A stretch of 64,000 nucleotides of DNA, from the NCBI GenBank assembly GCA_002841495.1, contig PGZV01000001.1, positions 62,001 to 126,000 of the forward strand, written 5' to 3'. Below the pieces are notes generated by a model. It did not search any database. It was given only the letters and a program-made list of their open reading frames with translations, and was not told the DNA's origin. The position numbers and the translations under genes were made by a program. Numbering within the stretch: position 1 is the stretch's first letter; every line of letters begins with the position of its first letter. Positions 53,759 through 63,650 of this stretch are shown here, piece after piece. The stretch is from Firmicutes bacterium HGW-Firmicutes-2 (GTDB lineage Bacteria; Bacillota; Clostridia; Lachnospirales; Vallitaleaceae).

Positions 53759-54895
53759 ATGAAAGGTATTAAGGGTGGACTTCTATACCACCAAGATAAA
53801 TTTATTGAAGATTATGTGGTATTATTTGAAGATGAAATTACCTTGATTGCCCATAGCAATCAAATCAATCATAGAGAAGATGTGGATTGGGTAGATGCAG
53901 CAGGTCATTATGTCATACCGGGACTCATCGATGTTCATATTCATGGGTACAAAGGCCACGACGTTATGGACGGGGATGAAGCAGGTCTAAGAGCCATAGC
54001 AAAGGGTATAGCAGAAAATGGTGTGACCTCCTTTTTGCCTACAACGATGACCATGGAAACAGAGCATATTATACAGGCCATAGAAAATGTCGAAAAGGTG
54101 ATGGTTCAGACCTATGATGGCGCCCAGATTCTAGGTGTTCATATGGAAGGTCCTTTTATAAGTAAGGCTTATAAAGGCGCTCAATCTGAAAAAGCCATCT
54201 GCCTACCGAATCAGGCATTGGTAGAAAAATATAAAGATATAATTAAGGTCATAACCATGGCACCGGAACTTGAAGGATCAAAAGCATTTATAGAAGCCTT
54301 TGGTTCAGACATAAATATATCCCTTGGTCATACAGGTGCAACATATGAACAGGCGGCTGAAGCCATACGATCAGGTGCAAAGAGTGTAACCCATTTATTT
54401 AATGCCATGACAGGTTTACATCATAGAGCACCGGGTGTTGTAGGTGCTGCATTTGCTACGGATTGTTTTTGTGAGCTTATAGCTGATGAGATTCATGTTC
54501 ATCCAAGCTTATTTCAAGTCATCGCAAAGATCAAAGGTTTGGAAAAACTATTATTGGTGACAGATTGTATGTGTGGTGGTGGATTGCCGGAAGGCAGTTA
54601 TGAACTTGGCGGTCAACAGGTAAGTGTTAAGGATGGGAGTTGCACACTCAGCGACGGTACTTTGGCAGGGAGTGTTCTTAAGCTCAATGAAGCCCTTTGT
54701 AATTTTGATGCGAATGTGAACGAAGAACTTGAGAAGTTGATACCTTTGGTTACCCTCAATCAAGCCACCTATCTGGGTATATCGGATCGTAAGGGCAGCA
54801 TTGATGTAGGCAAAGATGCAGATTTGGTCATCATGGACCGAGATTTCTCTATACAGTCAACCTTTGTGAAAGGAAGAAAAGTTTATGAAATATAG
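53759..54895 (+). CDS. nagA: N-acetylglucosamine-6-phosphate deacetylase
   Basis: Cytoplasmic amidohydrolase that removes acetate from GlcNAc-6-phosphate. Metal and substrate motifs DVHIHGYKGHDVMD, GHTGATYEQA, THLFNAMTGLHHRAPG and VTDCMC are present; the catalytic aspartate in VTD is intact. The length of 378 aa is normal. nagB overlaps its end by 11 bases. It provides the second step after the PTS. Confidence 0.94.
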   Translation: MKGIKGGLLYHQDKFIEDYVVLFEDEITLIAHSNQINHREDVDWVDAAGHYVIPGLIDVHIHGYKGHDVMDGDEAGLRAIAKGIAENGVTSFLPTTMTMETEHIIQAIENVEKVMVQTYDGAQILGVHMEGPFISKAYKGAQSEKAICLPNQALVEKYKDIIKVITMAPELEGSKAFIEAFGSDINISLGHTGATYEQAAEAIRSGAKSVTHLFNAMTGLHHRAPGVVGAAFATDCFCELIADEIHVHPSLFQVIAKIKGLEKLLLVTDCMCGGGLPEGSYELGGQQVSVKDGSCTLSDGTLAGSVLKLNEALCNFDANVNEELEKLIPLVTLNQATYLGISDRKGSIDVGKDADLVIMDRDFSIQSTFVKGRKVYEI

Positions 54896-55646
54896 ACATA
54901 AAGGTATGTCCATTCTTATAACCGAAGGTTACGAAGAAATGAGTAAAAAAGCCGCACTTATGGTCGCAGCTCAAGTAACCATTCGTCCGAGCAGTGTTCT
55001 AGGACTGGCCACAGGATCTACACCGGAAGGTATGTATAAAGAGCTGGTAGCGATGTACAAGCAGGGTGAAATTGACTTTTCAGAAGTAAAGACCTTCAAT
55101 CTTGATGAGTATTATCCTATTGAGGATCATAACCCTCAGAGTTATGCCTACTATATGCGAAAAAATCTATTTGATCATATCAATATCAACCCTTTGCAGG
55201 TCCATATCCCAAATGGAACGGCTAGGGACGTTGAAACGTCCTGTGAGGATTATGACAAAATGATCGATTCAGCAGGTGGCATTGATCTTCAGGTGTTGGG
55301 TATCGGTAATAACGGTCACATTGGGTTTAACGAACCGGATGTACACTTTGAAGCAGGAACCCACTTGGTCGAATTAGATGAAGAGACCATTGAAGCCAAT
55401 GCTAGATTCTTTAATACCATAGAAGAAGTACCCAAGCGTGCCATCAGTATGGGTATTAGGACCATCATGCACTCCAAAAAAATTGTCTTGTTGGCAAGTG
55501 GTGCCAGTAAAGGTAAGGTTATTAAGGAGATGCTCTTTGGTGAAGTAACACCCAATCTGCCGGCATCCATCCTGCTACTACATAATGATGTGACCCTCAT
55601 ACTTGACCGGGAAGCATCCGCCTATATTACTGATTTTCTAAACTAA
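54885..55646 (+). CDS. nagB: Glucosamine-6-phosphate deaminase
   Basis: Cytoplasmic enzyme converting glucosamine-6-phosphate to fructose-6-phosphate and ammonia. The motifs LATGSTPEGMY, FNLDEYY and GIGNNGHIGFNEP are intact. Reading from ATG 54885 gives 253 aa with AGGAAG 8 nt upstream inside nagA. The family N-terminus fits ATG 54906 (MSILITEGYEEM) better but has a poor binding site, so the first seven residues are uncertain. Confidence 0.94.
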   Translation: MKYRHKGMSILITEGYEEMSKKAALMVAAQVTIRPSSVLGLATGSTPEGMYKELVAMYKQGEIDFSEVKTFNLDEYYPIEDHNPQSYAYYMRKNLFDHININPLQVHIPNGTARDVETSCEDYDKMIDSAGGIDLQVLGIGNNGHIGFNEPDVHFEAGTHLVELDEETIEANARFFNTIEEVPKRAISMGIRTIMHSKKIVLLASGASKGKVIKEMLFGEVTPNLPASILLLHNDVTLILDREASAYITDFLN

Positions 55647-55795
55647 AAAGTAGGCCATAAGACTGTATTCAATCCATAATCCTTATGCTAGTATGAGTAT
55701 GTGAGCCTAGTGGTGACAAGAAGATAGATAGACTTGTTTCTATTTGAATTAAGAGGTTCAATAATAATCTTAGTGGAAAGAGGAGGATTAAGAGT

Positions 55796-56365
55796 ATGAA
55801 AAAATGGTTGTACGTGTTGCTGGGTTTGATTGTGGTAAGTGCATTTGTTGGTTGCTCTAAGCCAAGAGCCAAAGAGACGGTTGAAGAAGTAGAGTCTTCA
55901 CCTGTAGCTGAGGAAGTCTCGGCGCCGATAGATGTGGCAACAGAGGCGGAAGTATCGAATCAAAATGTTGAGATTATTACGGTAACACCGGAGGGATGGA
56001 GTCCTGTAGAAGGTTCTTTGATACCTGTTCAGTATGTAAAGAACACGGCAAGTTATATGATTAAGGAAGAAGGTTTTCGAGGTGCAACTTTGGATGAGGT
56101 TGTTGAAGAAGCTTTAACAGCTTATAAAAATGCCTTTGACAACCTTCAACTTGTAGGTGAAGTAGAACCGATTACCATTGACGGTATAGAGGCTCGAAAG
56201 CTTACTTTTACCTGTGAGATGAGTCAAATGGAAATGAAATTTCTTTTTGTCTATCTTTTTGTGGAAGGGAAGGTCTATGCCATTACATTTGGTGATTTGG
56301 CAGAAACCTTTGATGAATTGTCAGCAGATTATGAAACCATATTAGGTCAGATTGAATTTGATTAA
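55796..56365 (+). CDS. Lipoprotein, hypothetical
   Basis: A 189-aa surface lipoprotein with lipobox (VGC, Cys19), a Glu/Val/Ala-rich spacer to about residue 55, then a compact alpha/beta domain (ITVTPEGWSPVEGSLIPVQY; FAYLFVEGKVYAITFG-like end). The domain recalls small PsbP-like or DUF-type lipoproteins, but I cannot assign it. AGGAGG precedes the ATG. It stands alone before a terminator. Confidence 0.6.
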   Translation: MKKWLYVLLGLIVVSAFVGCSKPRAKETVEEVESSPVAEEVSAPIDVATEAEVSNQNVEIITVTPEGWSPVEGSLIPVQYVKNTASYMIKEEGFRGATLDEVVEEALTAYKNAFDNLQLVGEVEPITIDGIEARKLTFTCEMSQMEMKFLFVYLFVEGKVYAITFGDLAETFDELSADYETILGQIEFD

Positions 56366-56387
56366 CCCCAAGATAATCAATAAAAAG

Positions 56388-56475
56388 AAGCATTGACTTG
56401 AGGTGACCCCCATAAGTTAGACTAAGAAATCTAAATCATGGGGGGGTCACCTCAAATAAGTCAGTGCTTTTTTTA
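56388..56475 (+). terminator. Terminator whose loop carries an IS-end-like inverted repeat
   Basis: Outer stem AAGCATTGACTT/AAGTCAGTGCTT (56388-56399 and 56458-56469) is followed by seven T. Its loop is filled by the 54-bp inverted-repeat sequence 56400-56453, making an unusually tall hairpin. Confidence 0.78.
56400..56453. mobile_element. Putative minimal IS3-like end remnant (MITE-like)
   Basis: GAGGTGACCCCC at the left and GGGGGGTCACCTC at the right are inverted, and the left end continues as ATAAGTTAGAC, like the terminal repeats of IS3-family elements. Only about 30 bp lie between, with no transposase, so it can only be a remnant or tiny non-autonomous element. Confidence 0.5.
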
Positions 56476-56513
56476 TACTCAACAGTCTTCCTGTTACGAA
56501 CCAATATGGGTTC

Positions 56514-56840
56514 TTATACGATGAACTCGTCTCGAATGGGTGTGAATACATCGAGTATAGCGCCGTCTTCTAGAGCGACAACACCATGAACGACACCGGG
56601 GTTTGCCAAATATGAATCACCGGCTTCAACAAGAGTGGTCTCGCCGCCACATGTTAGTTCGAATTTACCGGATAAGATGTATCCAACTTGGTCGTGTATC
56701 TCATGGCTGTGAGGGTCGCCAATACCACCTTTTTTGAAATCAAATCGAATCATCATCATTTTATCGTTATGTACCATCAAAGTACGTGTTACAAGATCGC
56801 TTAAAACCGTTACTTTAGCATCATTTTCCTTAATTACCAT
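56514..56840 (-). CDS. Cupin-domain protein
   Basis: A 108-aa single-domain cupin with the two metal-binding motifs: GDPHSHEIHDQVGYILSGKF and the later NPGVVHGVVAL. Such proteins bind a metal and act as small isomerases, dioxygenases or ligand sensors; the substrate is unknown. The start is placed at the inner ATG (MVIKEND), which has AAGGAG 6 nt upstream; a longer frame adds 24 residues without support. It stands alone on the minus strand. Confidence 0.78.
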   Translation of the reverse strand: MVIKENDAKVTVLSDLVTRTLMVHNDKMMMIRFDFKKGGIGDPHSHEIHDQVGYILSGKFELTCGGETTLVEAGDSYLANPGVVHGVVALEDGAILDVFTPIRDEFIV

Positions 56841-57056
56841 AGTATCTCCTTTATCTCTTTTACACTTAGGCTTGATTTTGAGTTCAGGTTTTCTAGAAAT
56901 TAATTTTATCACTAATCGTACGAAGCGTCTATGAAAAAAGAAATGAGTATAATAAATTGATGTATAATAGAATATAGGTGGGCTGATTTTATAGGAACTT
57001 AAATCTTATAATTTCGTCCAATAGTATAGAAAAACAATTACAAGAGGAGGCATAAC

Positions 57057-58097
57057 ATGAAAAAAAGATCAAGAATTTTAGCTTTTTTTATGGTAGTGGT
57101 ACTTATGGGGTCTTTTGGTTTTGACACGCATGGTGCAACTATTTTTAAAGATATTGAGGGTCTAAAGGAAAGAGAGGCCATTATTTATCTTCACAGTAAA
57201 GGTTATGTAAATGGTGTAGGAAATGAATTGTTTGCACCCAATGCAACCATTACAACAGCCCAAGCAGTTCAGCTTATGGTGAACTTTATGGAACTAAATC
57301 TAAACGATGTCCGATTTATCAAGGCACCGTTAGCTACGGACTATTTTGATAAAGCCAATAACAGTGCCTGGTATAAAGATGCGTTTATCATTACTGGGGT
57401 AAAGAATCCGGTCTTTCCTAGTAATATAAATCCGAATCAACCTATGACCACAGAGGCATTTATTCATTACTTGATACTAACACTAGAGCTACAATATGAT
57501 TTACCTATGATTAAGGTACTACCGCAAAGTATAAACGATAATCAAGCAATCAATCCCAGTTACTCAGGGGCTATACAAAGAGCCTTGTACTATGGGATTG
57601 TAACATTGGATCAACAAGGAAATATTCATCCCAATCGTTTAATTACCAGAGCTAGAGCAGCGGAGTTGGTTAAAAACGTTATGGACTACAATGATGCCCG
57701 TGAACGTAGCATTGAAAATACATTGAAGTTTGAAGCTACCCTTGAAAATATACCAAGAGATGATGGCTATGGTATGCAGTTTAGACTGACCAATGTATCC
57801 AATAAAGATGTGTTACTGACTTATAGCTCAGGACAAAAATACGACTATAAGGTTTATGACCCTAATGGAAAGATGATATATCAATGGTCAAAAGATAAAT
57901 TCTTTACAATGGCTTTAGTGGATCAAGTCGTAAAAAGTGGTGCCTTTATAACATTTGATGAGGTTTGGACCTATGTAAATGATGAAGGTGTGAAGGTGCC
58001 GGACGGTGTTTATAAGATAGTTTTTGAGACGATGTTTAACTATGAGGATGCATTTATGACTTTAAGCGATACAATCTATATAGACCACAAAAAATAA
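57057..58097 (+). CDS. SLH-domain protein with C-terminal BsuPI domain
   Basis: A 346-aa exported protein. A signal peptide (about 1-27) is followed by SLH-type repeats (EAIIYLHSKGYVNGVGNELF, ATITTAQAVQLMV, LITRARAAELVKN) at about 30-215, which anchor proteins to secondary cell-wall polymers. The C-terminus (about 225-346) resembles the BsuPI domain, an intracellular proteinase inhibitor fold (GMQFRLTNVSNKDVLLTY, VPDGVYKIVFE). A protease-inhibitor or wall-structural role is possible. Confidence 0.8.
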   Translation: MKKRSRILAFFMVVVLMGSFGFDTHGATIFKDIEGLKEREAIIYLHSKGYVNGVGNELFAPNATITTAQAVQLMVNFMELNLNDVRFIKAPLATDYFDKANNSAWYKDAFIITGVKNPVFPSNINPNQPMTTEAFIHYLILTLELQYDLPMIKVLPQSINDNQAINPSYSGAIQRALYYGIVTLDQQGNIHPNRLITRARAAELVKNVMDYNDARERSIENTLKFEATLENIPRDDGYGMQFRLTNVSNKDVLLTYSSGQKYDYKVYDPNGKMIYQWSKDKFFTMALVDQVVKSGAFITFDEVWTYVNDEGVKVPDGVYKIVFETMFNYEDAFMTLSDTIYIDHKK

Positions 58098-58130
58098 ATC
58101 ATAATAGATCCTATTCATACAATAAATCAG

Positions 58131-58176
58131 AAAGCACCACCTGATGTTAGATCTAACATTTGGTGGTGCTTTTTAT
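58131..58176 (+). terminator. Terminator after the SLH/BsuPI gene
   Basis: Stem AAAGCACCACC/GGTGGTGCTTT with an inner palindromic loop (TGTTAGATCTAACA) and a T run. Confidence 0.88.
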
Positions 58177-58283
58177 CAGAATATAGGACTACAAAAGAAT
58201 GGTAAATTAAGACTATATGTTGTAAAATTATAGGCAGAATACATGTTTTTCAATGCTCAAACACACTAGGAAAAGGAATTTAT

Positions 58284-60122
58284 ATGAAAAAGAGATATGC
58301 AATTGTATGCATGATAATCGTCATCATGGCTTTGTCTCTTGGGAATCAAAAACTTGTAAATAGATCATTAGCCTATGCTCCAGTGGCAGAAAATGGCATA
58401 ATGGATTTGAGTGAATGGGATTTCTTAAAAGACGGTCCTGTAGAATTGCGTGGAGAATGGACCTTTTATTTCAACACATTCTTAACCCATGAGGATTTTG
58501 CCAAAGGGGTAGATGTTGATTCACATAGGATAAGCATACCCAGTACGATTAAATCCATGAATGAGAAGAAACCATTTGAAGAGAATACATTTTATGGCAC
58601 TTTAAGATTGGTCATCCATTTACCTAAGACGTATGATACCTACGGGTTAAGAAGTGAGATTGTTTTAACTGCATATGAGCTCTATGTGAATGGCCGGATG
58701 GAAGGAATGGTTGGTAAAATAGGTTCGGACCCAGCATCTGGTTATCCAAGATATAAAGTCATGAACAGTTTTTTTAATGTAGAAAATAATACCTTAGAAA
58801 TAATCTACCACACTTCAGATTTTCACTTTGAGGACTGTGCCATCATAGCCCCGACGTTTGGTTTAGCTAATCAGATTGCTTATATGGGCGAAATAGGACT
58901 TGCCCGAGATCTCTTTCTATTTGGCATACTTTTAATTATGGGGATCTATCACTTGAGTTTATACTGGATGCGTAAGAAGGATGCTTCACCTTTGTATTTT
59001 GGTTTGTTTTGTTTATTGTTTGCGACGCGTATGCTTTTGGTCGGTGAACGGTTTATACCAAATAGGTTAGATATAGATGTTATGATCTATGTAAGGGTTG
59101 CATATATTTCTGTATTTTTGGGATTCTCAACCCTCTGCGGCTTTGTTTACCATACGGTTTACGGCTTATTTCCCAAGGCGTTTCTTAAGCTTGCATGGTA
59201 CATGGGTGGCATCGCCAGTTTTTTAACTTTGTTTTTACAGACTAAAAGCATATCGGTTTTGTTGATACTATATTTTACAATCGGCTTCACCATGCTCATA
59301 TACTCTATGATTAAGCTTGTTATAGGAATAAAAAATCAATATAAGTATGCTGCCGGATTGCTTTTTGGCTTTGTTATTTTGTCGGCTACTTTTGTCAATG
59401 ATTTCATTTATGAATTGACACTTTCAAACAGTCCTTCTATGATTCCGCTAGGGATTACGGTATTTGTTTTCACCCAAGCGTATATCATTGCCTCCAAATT
59501 TTCCTCAGCTTTTTCTTTAGCAGAGCATTTATCTATTGAAAAAGAGTCCATGCTATTAGAGTTAAAACATGTCAATAACAATCTAGAGAGTATTGTGGAA
59601 AAAAGGACACAGGATTTACAGAGTGCATTGGACGAAATGGCCTCTATGTCTAGAACAGATGATTTGACCAAATTACCTAATCGACGTTCGATTATAAGTG
59701 ACTTAGAAGAAGTGGTCAAACAGGGGAAAAAGTACTTCATTGGTCTCATAGATGTGGACAACTTTAAAACTATTAATGATAGTTATGGGCATAAGGCTGG
59801 TGATAGGGTATTAATTGCCATGTCAGAGGCCATGAAAACCTATGTGGGAAGTGAAGGTATGATTGGCCGTTGGGGTGGCGAGGAGTTTTTGTTGGTAATG
59901 TATGAGGATAAATTAGAAGAGGCCATGAGATTTGCCAATGGTCTAAGGGAGCATATTGCCGGCTTAATGTTTGAAGCGATTGATGTTGGCATAACCATTA
60001 CCATAGGGATCAGTGTTTGTGATGATCGCTTATCCTTAGATCATTGTATCAATCAGGCGGATGAAGCGTTGTATCTTGGCAAGAGAAATGGCAGAAATCA
60101 ATGTCGGCAGGCAAAAAGATAG
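58284..60122 (+). CDS. 7TMR-DISM diguanylate cyclase
   Basis: A 612-aa membrane cyclase. A signal segment (about 5-24) is followed by an extracellular jelly-roll-like DISM domain (LSEWDFLKDGPVELRGEW) at about 40-200, seven membrane segments at about 208-410, a coiled coil, and GGDEF at about 450-612 with active site RWGGEEF. The I-site RxxD expected five residues before is absent (GSEG), so product feedback is probably missing, unlike the cyclase at 38064. Its ligand may be a carbohydrate. Confidence 0.9.
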   Translation: MKKRYAIVCMIIVIMALSLGNQKLVNRSLAYAPVAENGIMDLSEWDFLKDGPVELRGEWTFYFNTFLTHEDFAKGVDVDSHRISIPSTIKSMNEKKPFEENTFYGTLRLVIHLPKTYDTYGLRSEIVLTAYELYVNGRMEGMVGKIGSDPASGYPRYKVMNSFFNVENNTLEIIYHTSDFHFEDCAIIAPTFGLANQIAYMGEIGLARDLFLFGILLIMGIYHLSLYWMRKKDASPLYFGLFCLLFATRMLLVGERFIPNRLDIDVMIYVRVAYISVFLGFSTLCGFVYHTVYGLFPKAFLKLAWYMGGIASFLTLFLQTKSISVLLILYFTIGFTMLIYSMIKLVIGIKNQYKYAAGLLFGFVILSATFVNDFIYELTLSNSPSMIPLGITVFVFTQAYIIASKFSSAFSLAEHLSIEKESMLLELKHVNNNLESIVEKRTQDLQSALDEMASMSRTDDLTKLPNRRSIISDLEEVVKQGKKYFIGLIDVDNFKTINDSYGHKAGDRVLIAMSEAMKTYVGSEGMIGRWGGEEFLLVMYEDKLEEAMRFANGLREHIAGLMFEAIDVGITITIGISVCDDRLSLDHCINQADEALYLGKRNGRNQCRQAKR

Positions 60123-60274
60123 GTGATTGTTAGGATCAGAACGTTTACTGTAGACACCGGCACTAACTGGTAGTATAATTTCTCCATTAGAGTTGAAGGT
60201 TATAGATGTGATGTTTATAAATGAAAATGGCAAAAAAGAGAGGCTCTAGGTTGGTATACTGGAGGTTATAGAAG

Positions 60275-60838
60275 ATGAAATATGTGATTAGAAACATACG
60301 AACTGAAGAAACCGGGCTGCTTGAGGATTTCTTATATGAAGCGATTTTTCAAAAAGACAAAAAGAACCCTGTACCAAGAAAAGCTATATTTGATCCGTCT
60401 TTGAAGATATTTTTTGAAGCCTTTGGTAGAAAGGATGATCATTGTCTTATAGCAGAAGTTGATGACAAGGTCGTCGGTGCGGTGTGGACACGAATATTTC
60501 CGGATAAGAATCAAGGGTTTGCAAAGATGGAAGAAACACCTGAGCTTGCAATCTCATTGTATAAGCCTTTTAGAAAAAAGGGCATTGGTAAAGCACTCAT
60601 GGAGCAGATGTTAAAGTTATTAGATTCTGAAGGATATGAAAAAGTAGCGTTGTCGGTGCAAAAAGAAAACCCGGCAATAAGGCTTTATGAAAGACTAAGC
60701 TTTGAAATCGTTAAGGAATTAGATGAGGAATACTTGATGGTCTATTACTTTGATAAGGACCCAATGAATCTAAAGGATAAAGAAGTCGAAGCCTCAGAGG
60801 ACATTGACTTTATTAAGGCTATGCAGGCTGATTTATAG
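60275..60838 (+). CDS. GNAT-family acetyltransferase
   Basis: A 187-aa cytoplasmic N-acetyltransferase. The acetyl-CoA-binding motif is RKKGIGKALMEQML at about 107-120, followed by a conserved VALSVQKENPAIRLYERLSF. The substrate is unknown. An acidic C-terminal tail (about 163-187) extends beyond the domain. It is a single gene with its own terminator. Confidence 0.85.
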   Translation: MKYVIRNIRTEETGLLEDFLYEAIFQKDKKNPVPRKAIFDPSLKIFFEAFGRKDDHCLIAEVDDKVVGAVWTRIFPDKNQGFAKMEETPELAISLYKPFRKKGIGKALMEQMLKLLDSEGYEKVALSVQKENPAIRLYERLSFEIVKELDEEYLMVYYFDKDPMNLKDKEVEASEDIDFIKAMQADL

Positions 60839-60880
60839 AAAACTGTAATGCATTAGGATCTATAAAGTATAAAGTTGGTA

Positions 60881-60924
60881 AACTAAAAGGAAGTCAGTAA
60901 AATCTGACTTCCTTTTAGTTTTTC
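60881..60924 (+). terminator. Terminator after the GNAT gene
   Basis: A perfect 17-bp stem AACTAAAAGGAAGTCAG/CTGACTTCCTTTTAGTT, loop TAAAAT, then TTT. It may also work on the opposite strand for the convergent lipoprotein gene. Confidence 0.88.
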
Positions 60925-60976
60925 AACTTAGAAGGTTGGACATAGCTATAATCAATATGATACCAAGGAGATATGG

Positions 60977-61783
60977 TTATTCAGTCTCTGTGGTTTCATC
61001 GTTGATGTCATCAAAAAAGTTACCGTTATAATCTTGAACCACCAGTTGGTTTCCATAGTCTTTTGAGTAACGTATGATTTGGTAAGGATAGGATAAAGCT
61101 TGTGTGACCATATCATCTTTACTTGGTATCGTTTCGTTCACAGTGATATATACCTGGCCATTGGCTTCAACCATATCCGATACAAATATATCATAACCAC
61201 CGGTGTTTTTTTCACCGGAACCGATATAAACATAGTTATAATTGTCATCTTCGCGTATAAGCCCAAAGCCTCTTAGAGATTTAATGAATTCAATACTAGA
61301 TTCTTCCTCTGCAACAACTTCAAACTCGATTTTTTCGCCTTCAATGGTTGCCTTACCAGGTGACAGGACCATGGTGACGGTCTTGGCATAAGCCTGTACA
61401 GGATAAGATTCTGCAACAGGTCCTTCGAACTTGACTTTCACAGTCATGCCAACAAGGAGGTCTTCTTTTATCGCTTCTTGTTGATCGGCATAGACCTTAG
61501 TTTGATCATCAATGCGTATACTTGCTTTGTCATAATTGGTATCTGGGGTGAGGTCACCTTCGACGAGGATGCTGATTTGTTCATTTGTAACATCCAAAGA
61601 AGTTATGGTGCCTACGATGTCATAAGTTTTCTCAAGTGGATCCTCGGTTGGAGGTGTTTGTCCGTTTTCGACTTCATCTCCTGTATCTGGATTGGTGGGA
61701 TCATTGATATCTGTTGATGGTTTACATCCGTATAAGAGAAAAACCATTGCAAATACAGACATGATTATAATAAATTTTTTCAT
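60977..61783 (-). CDS. Lipoprotein, hypothetical
   Basis: A 268-aa surface lipoprotein with lipobox (YGC, Cys20), a Thr/Pro/Asp/Glu-rich spacer (NDPTNPDTGDEVENGQT), then a beta-rich first part (about 50-145, repeated V-x-V strands; ITSLDVTNEQISILVEGD) and a second domain with YNYVYIGSGEKNTGGYDIFV. The latter recalls PrcB-like or protease-inhibitor-type surface domains, but I am not sure. A GGAG site precedes the ATG. Confidence 0.65.
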   Translation of the reverse strand: MKKFIIIMSVFAMVFLLYGCKPSTDINDPTNPDTGDEVENGQTPPTEDPLEKTYDIVGTITSLDVTNEQISILVEGDLTPDTNYDKASIRIDDQTKVYADQQEAIKEDLLVGMTVKVKFEGPVAESYPVQAYAKTVTMVLSPGKATIEGEKIEFEVVAEEESSIEFIKSLRGFGLIREDDNYNYVYIGSGEKNTGGYDIFVSDMVEANGQVYITVNETIPSKDDMVTQALSYPYQIIRYSKDYGNQLVVQDYNGNFFDDINDETTETE

Positions 61784-62046
61784 AGAATACGCTCCTTTTT
61801 CTGATTTGTTATATGATGTCAGGGACCTGATGTTCTCACTTATACTTTTGACGTTTTAGGATGCAAAAAGTTGCCTTATATAGATATAATAATCTTAAAC
61901 AGATGGATTATGGACGATTGAGTAGAATTCAGAATGACAAGTCACAGGTAACAATGGTACAATAATAATAGTAATTATCGAGTACCTTTTAGGGATAGTG
62001 GGGTGTTCCTTTTACTTGGATAATCAAAATCAAATAGGGGGTAATT

Positions 62047-63546
62047 ATGGACTTTATACTAAAGAAAGCAAATTTCTATGCACTTATTTTATCTTTTTCT
62101 CTGTACTTCTTACTCTTGGTAGGGTTTATCATTGAGTATCTTAAAGGAAACAGAAGTCTTACAATGATCATTTTTCTATTTGCATTGTTATTGGTGACTT
62201 ATGGTACATCCATAGGCATCTACATAAAAAACAAAGGATCTGTACTTATTCGGTATGTGTTGGCGGTAAGTTTTCTAATACCCTACGGCATCTCTATTAT
62301 AAGCAGTACTTCAATGGTTACCTTTACATTTATATTGCCTATTTTTGTTATTGCTTTTATGTTTTTTGATCGGAAGCTCATAGCGCTTCTAGCCGTAGTG
62401 AGTGCCATTCTAAGTATTCTCTTCGTGGTGCGAGCCGTAAACCTGAACTTACACAATGGTAATACAACCAGTTTGGTTGTTATGATTATCGTTATGCTTG
62501 GTTTTATCATAGCCGGTTCGATGGTCGGAACAGTGAACCATCAGATGGTTCGAGACATCAATATTTTCTTAGATAATGAGCACAAGAATATGGACATTAA
62601 GCAAGGCATTGCCAATCATCTGGAGGAAATCATGGCAACCTTGACAAAAACAGCCAATGAGTTGGCCGATAACAGTCAAAAGTCATCAAGAGTCGCAGAT
62701 GAAATAGCCATTACCATCGGTGAAATAGCCATCGGTGCCGGTGAGCAAGCTAAGGATACGATAGAGGGCGCAGGTGTTATTGAAGATCTAGGACGCAATA
62801 TTGAGAAAGAGCAAACAAATACAATTGACCTAAAAAAAGCTACAGATCAAATAAACAGTTTGAAAGATGACGGCATCATAATCCTAAAGGATTTAACCGA
62901 AAAAACCAGAATGAGTGCTGAAGCCACCAAACATATAAGTGAAACAATTATACAGACCAATGACAGTGCACAAGAGATTGCAAATGCCAGTGATATGATT
63001 AAAAATATTGCCAATCAAACAAATCTTTTAGCATTAAATGCAGCCATAGAAGCGGCAAGAGCCGGAGAATCCGGTAAAGGATTTGCTGTTGTAGCAGATG
63101 AGATCCGAAAACTTGCAGAACAATCCGACGGTTTCACAGAAGATATTGCTAGGATTATCAACCACTTAATAGAGAAAACTTCAGGAGCCGTCAAGACGGT
63201 TGAAGCTCTAGCGGAAGCCGTGGCATTGCAAAACACCTCCGTTGATCAGACCAACCAAGTGTACGAAGGCATCTCAATGGCCATAGATAATATGAAGGGC
63301 GACATCTCGGAAATGATTTTTTCTTGTCAAGCAATGGTGGACCGTAAGAATGAAATTATAGGCACAATAGATAGTTTGTCCGCGATATCTGAGGAAAATG
63401 CAGCCGGTACAGAAGAAGTATCAGCCTCCATTCAAGAGCAAACCGCATCTATTGAAATTATAGCCAATATAAGCCAAGAATTGGTGAAGGTAACGGAAGA
63501 AATGGCATCTACAATCATAGGCTTTAAATCGCCTATTAACCAATAG
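62047..63546 (+). CDS. Methyl-accepting chemotaxis protein with six-segment membrane sensor
   Basis: A 499-aa chemoreceptor. Residues 1-165 hold about six membrane segments and no large extracellular domain, so sensing is likely in the membrane or cytoplasm. There is no HAMP. The signalling domain covers about 190-495 with the tip [20 protein letters not shown] near 321-340. AGGGGG precedes the ATG. It is a single gene with terminator. Confidence 0.9.
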   Translation: MDFILKKANFYALILSFSLYFLLLVGFIIEYLKGNRSLTMIIFLFALLLVTYGTSIGIYIKNKGSVLIRYVLAVSFLIPYGISIISSTSMVTFTFILPIFVIAFMFFDRKLIALLAVVSAILSILFVVRAVNLNLHNGNTTSLVVMIIVMLGFIIAGSMVGTVNHQMVRDINIFLDNEHKNMDIKQGIANHLEEIMATLTKTANELADNSQKSSRVADEIAITIGEIAIGAGEQAKDTIEGAGVIEDLGRNIEKEQTNTIDLKKATDQINSLKDDGIIILKDLTEKTRMSAEATKHISETIIQTNDSAQEIANASDMIKNIANQTNLLALNAAIEAARAGESGKGFAVVADEIRKLAEQSDGFTEDIARIINHLIEKTSGAVKTVEALAEAVALQNTSVDQTNQVYEGISMAIDNMKGDISEMIFSCQAMVDRKNEIIGTIDSLSAISEENAAGTEEVSASIQEQTASIEIIANISQELVKVTEEMASTIIGFKSPINQ

Positions 63547-63595
63547 AAAATGTTAGTAAAGTAGAGTCGAATATTTAGAACAAAAATAAAACCAG

Positions 63596-63648
63596 CTTTT
63601 CTATATAAATAGCCTACATCGACTATTTATATAGAAAAGTTTTTTTAT
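63596..63648 (+). terminator. Terminator after the second chemotaxis gene
   Basis: A perfect 17-bp stem CTTTTCTATATAAATAG/CTATTTATATAGAAAAG with a 10-nt loop, then T8. Confidence 0.9.
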
Positions 63649-63650
63649 TC

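Noticed and set aside
56400-56453. An intact insertion sequence
   Set aside because: Only about 54 bp are present with no transposase, so it is listed as a remnant or MITE-like unit.
61880-62046. SigD promoter for the second chemotaxis gene
   Set aside because: TAAA and GACGATTG occur near 61900 but the spacing is about 13 bp and the -10 match is poor.
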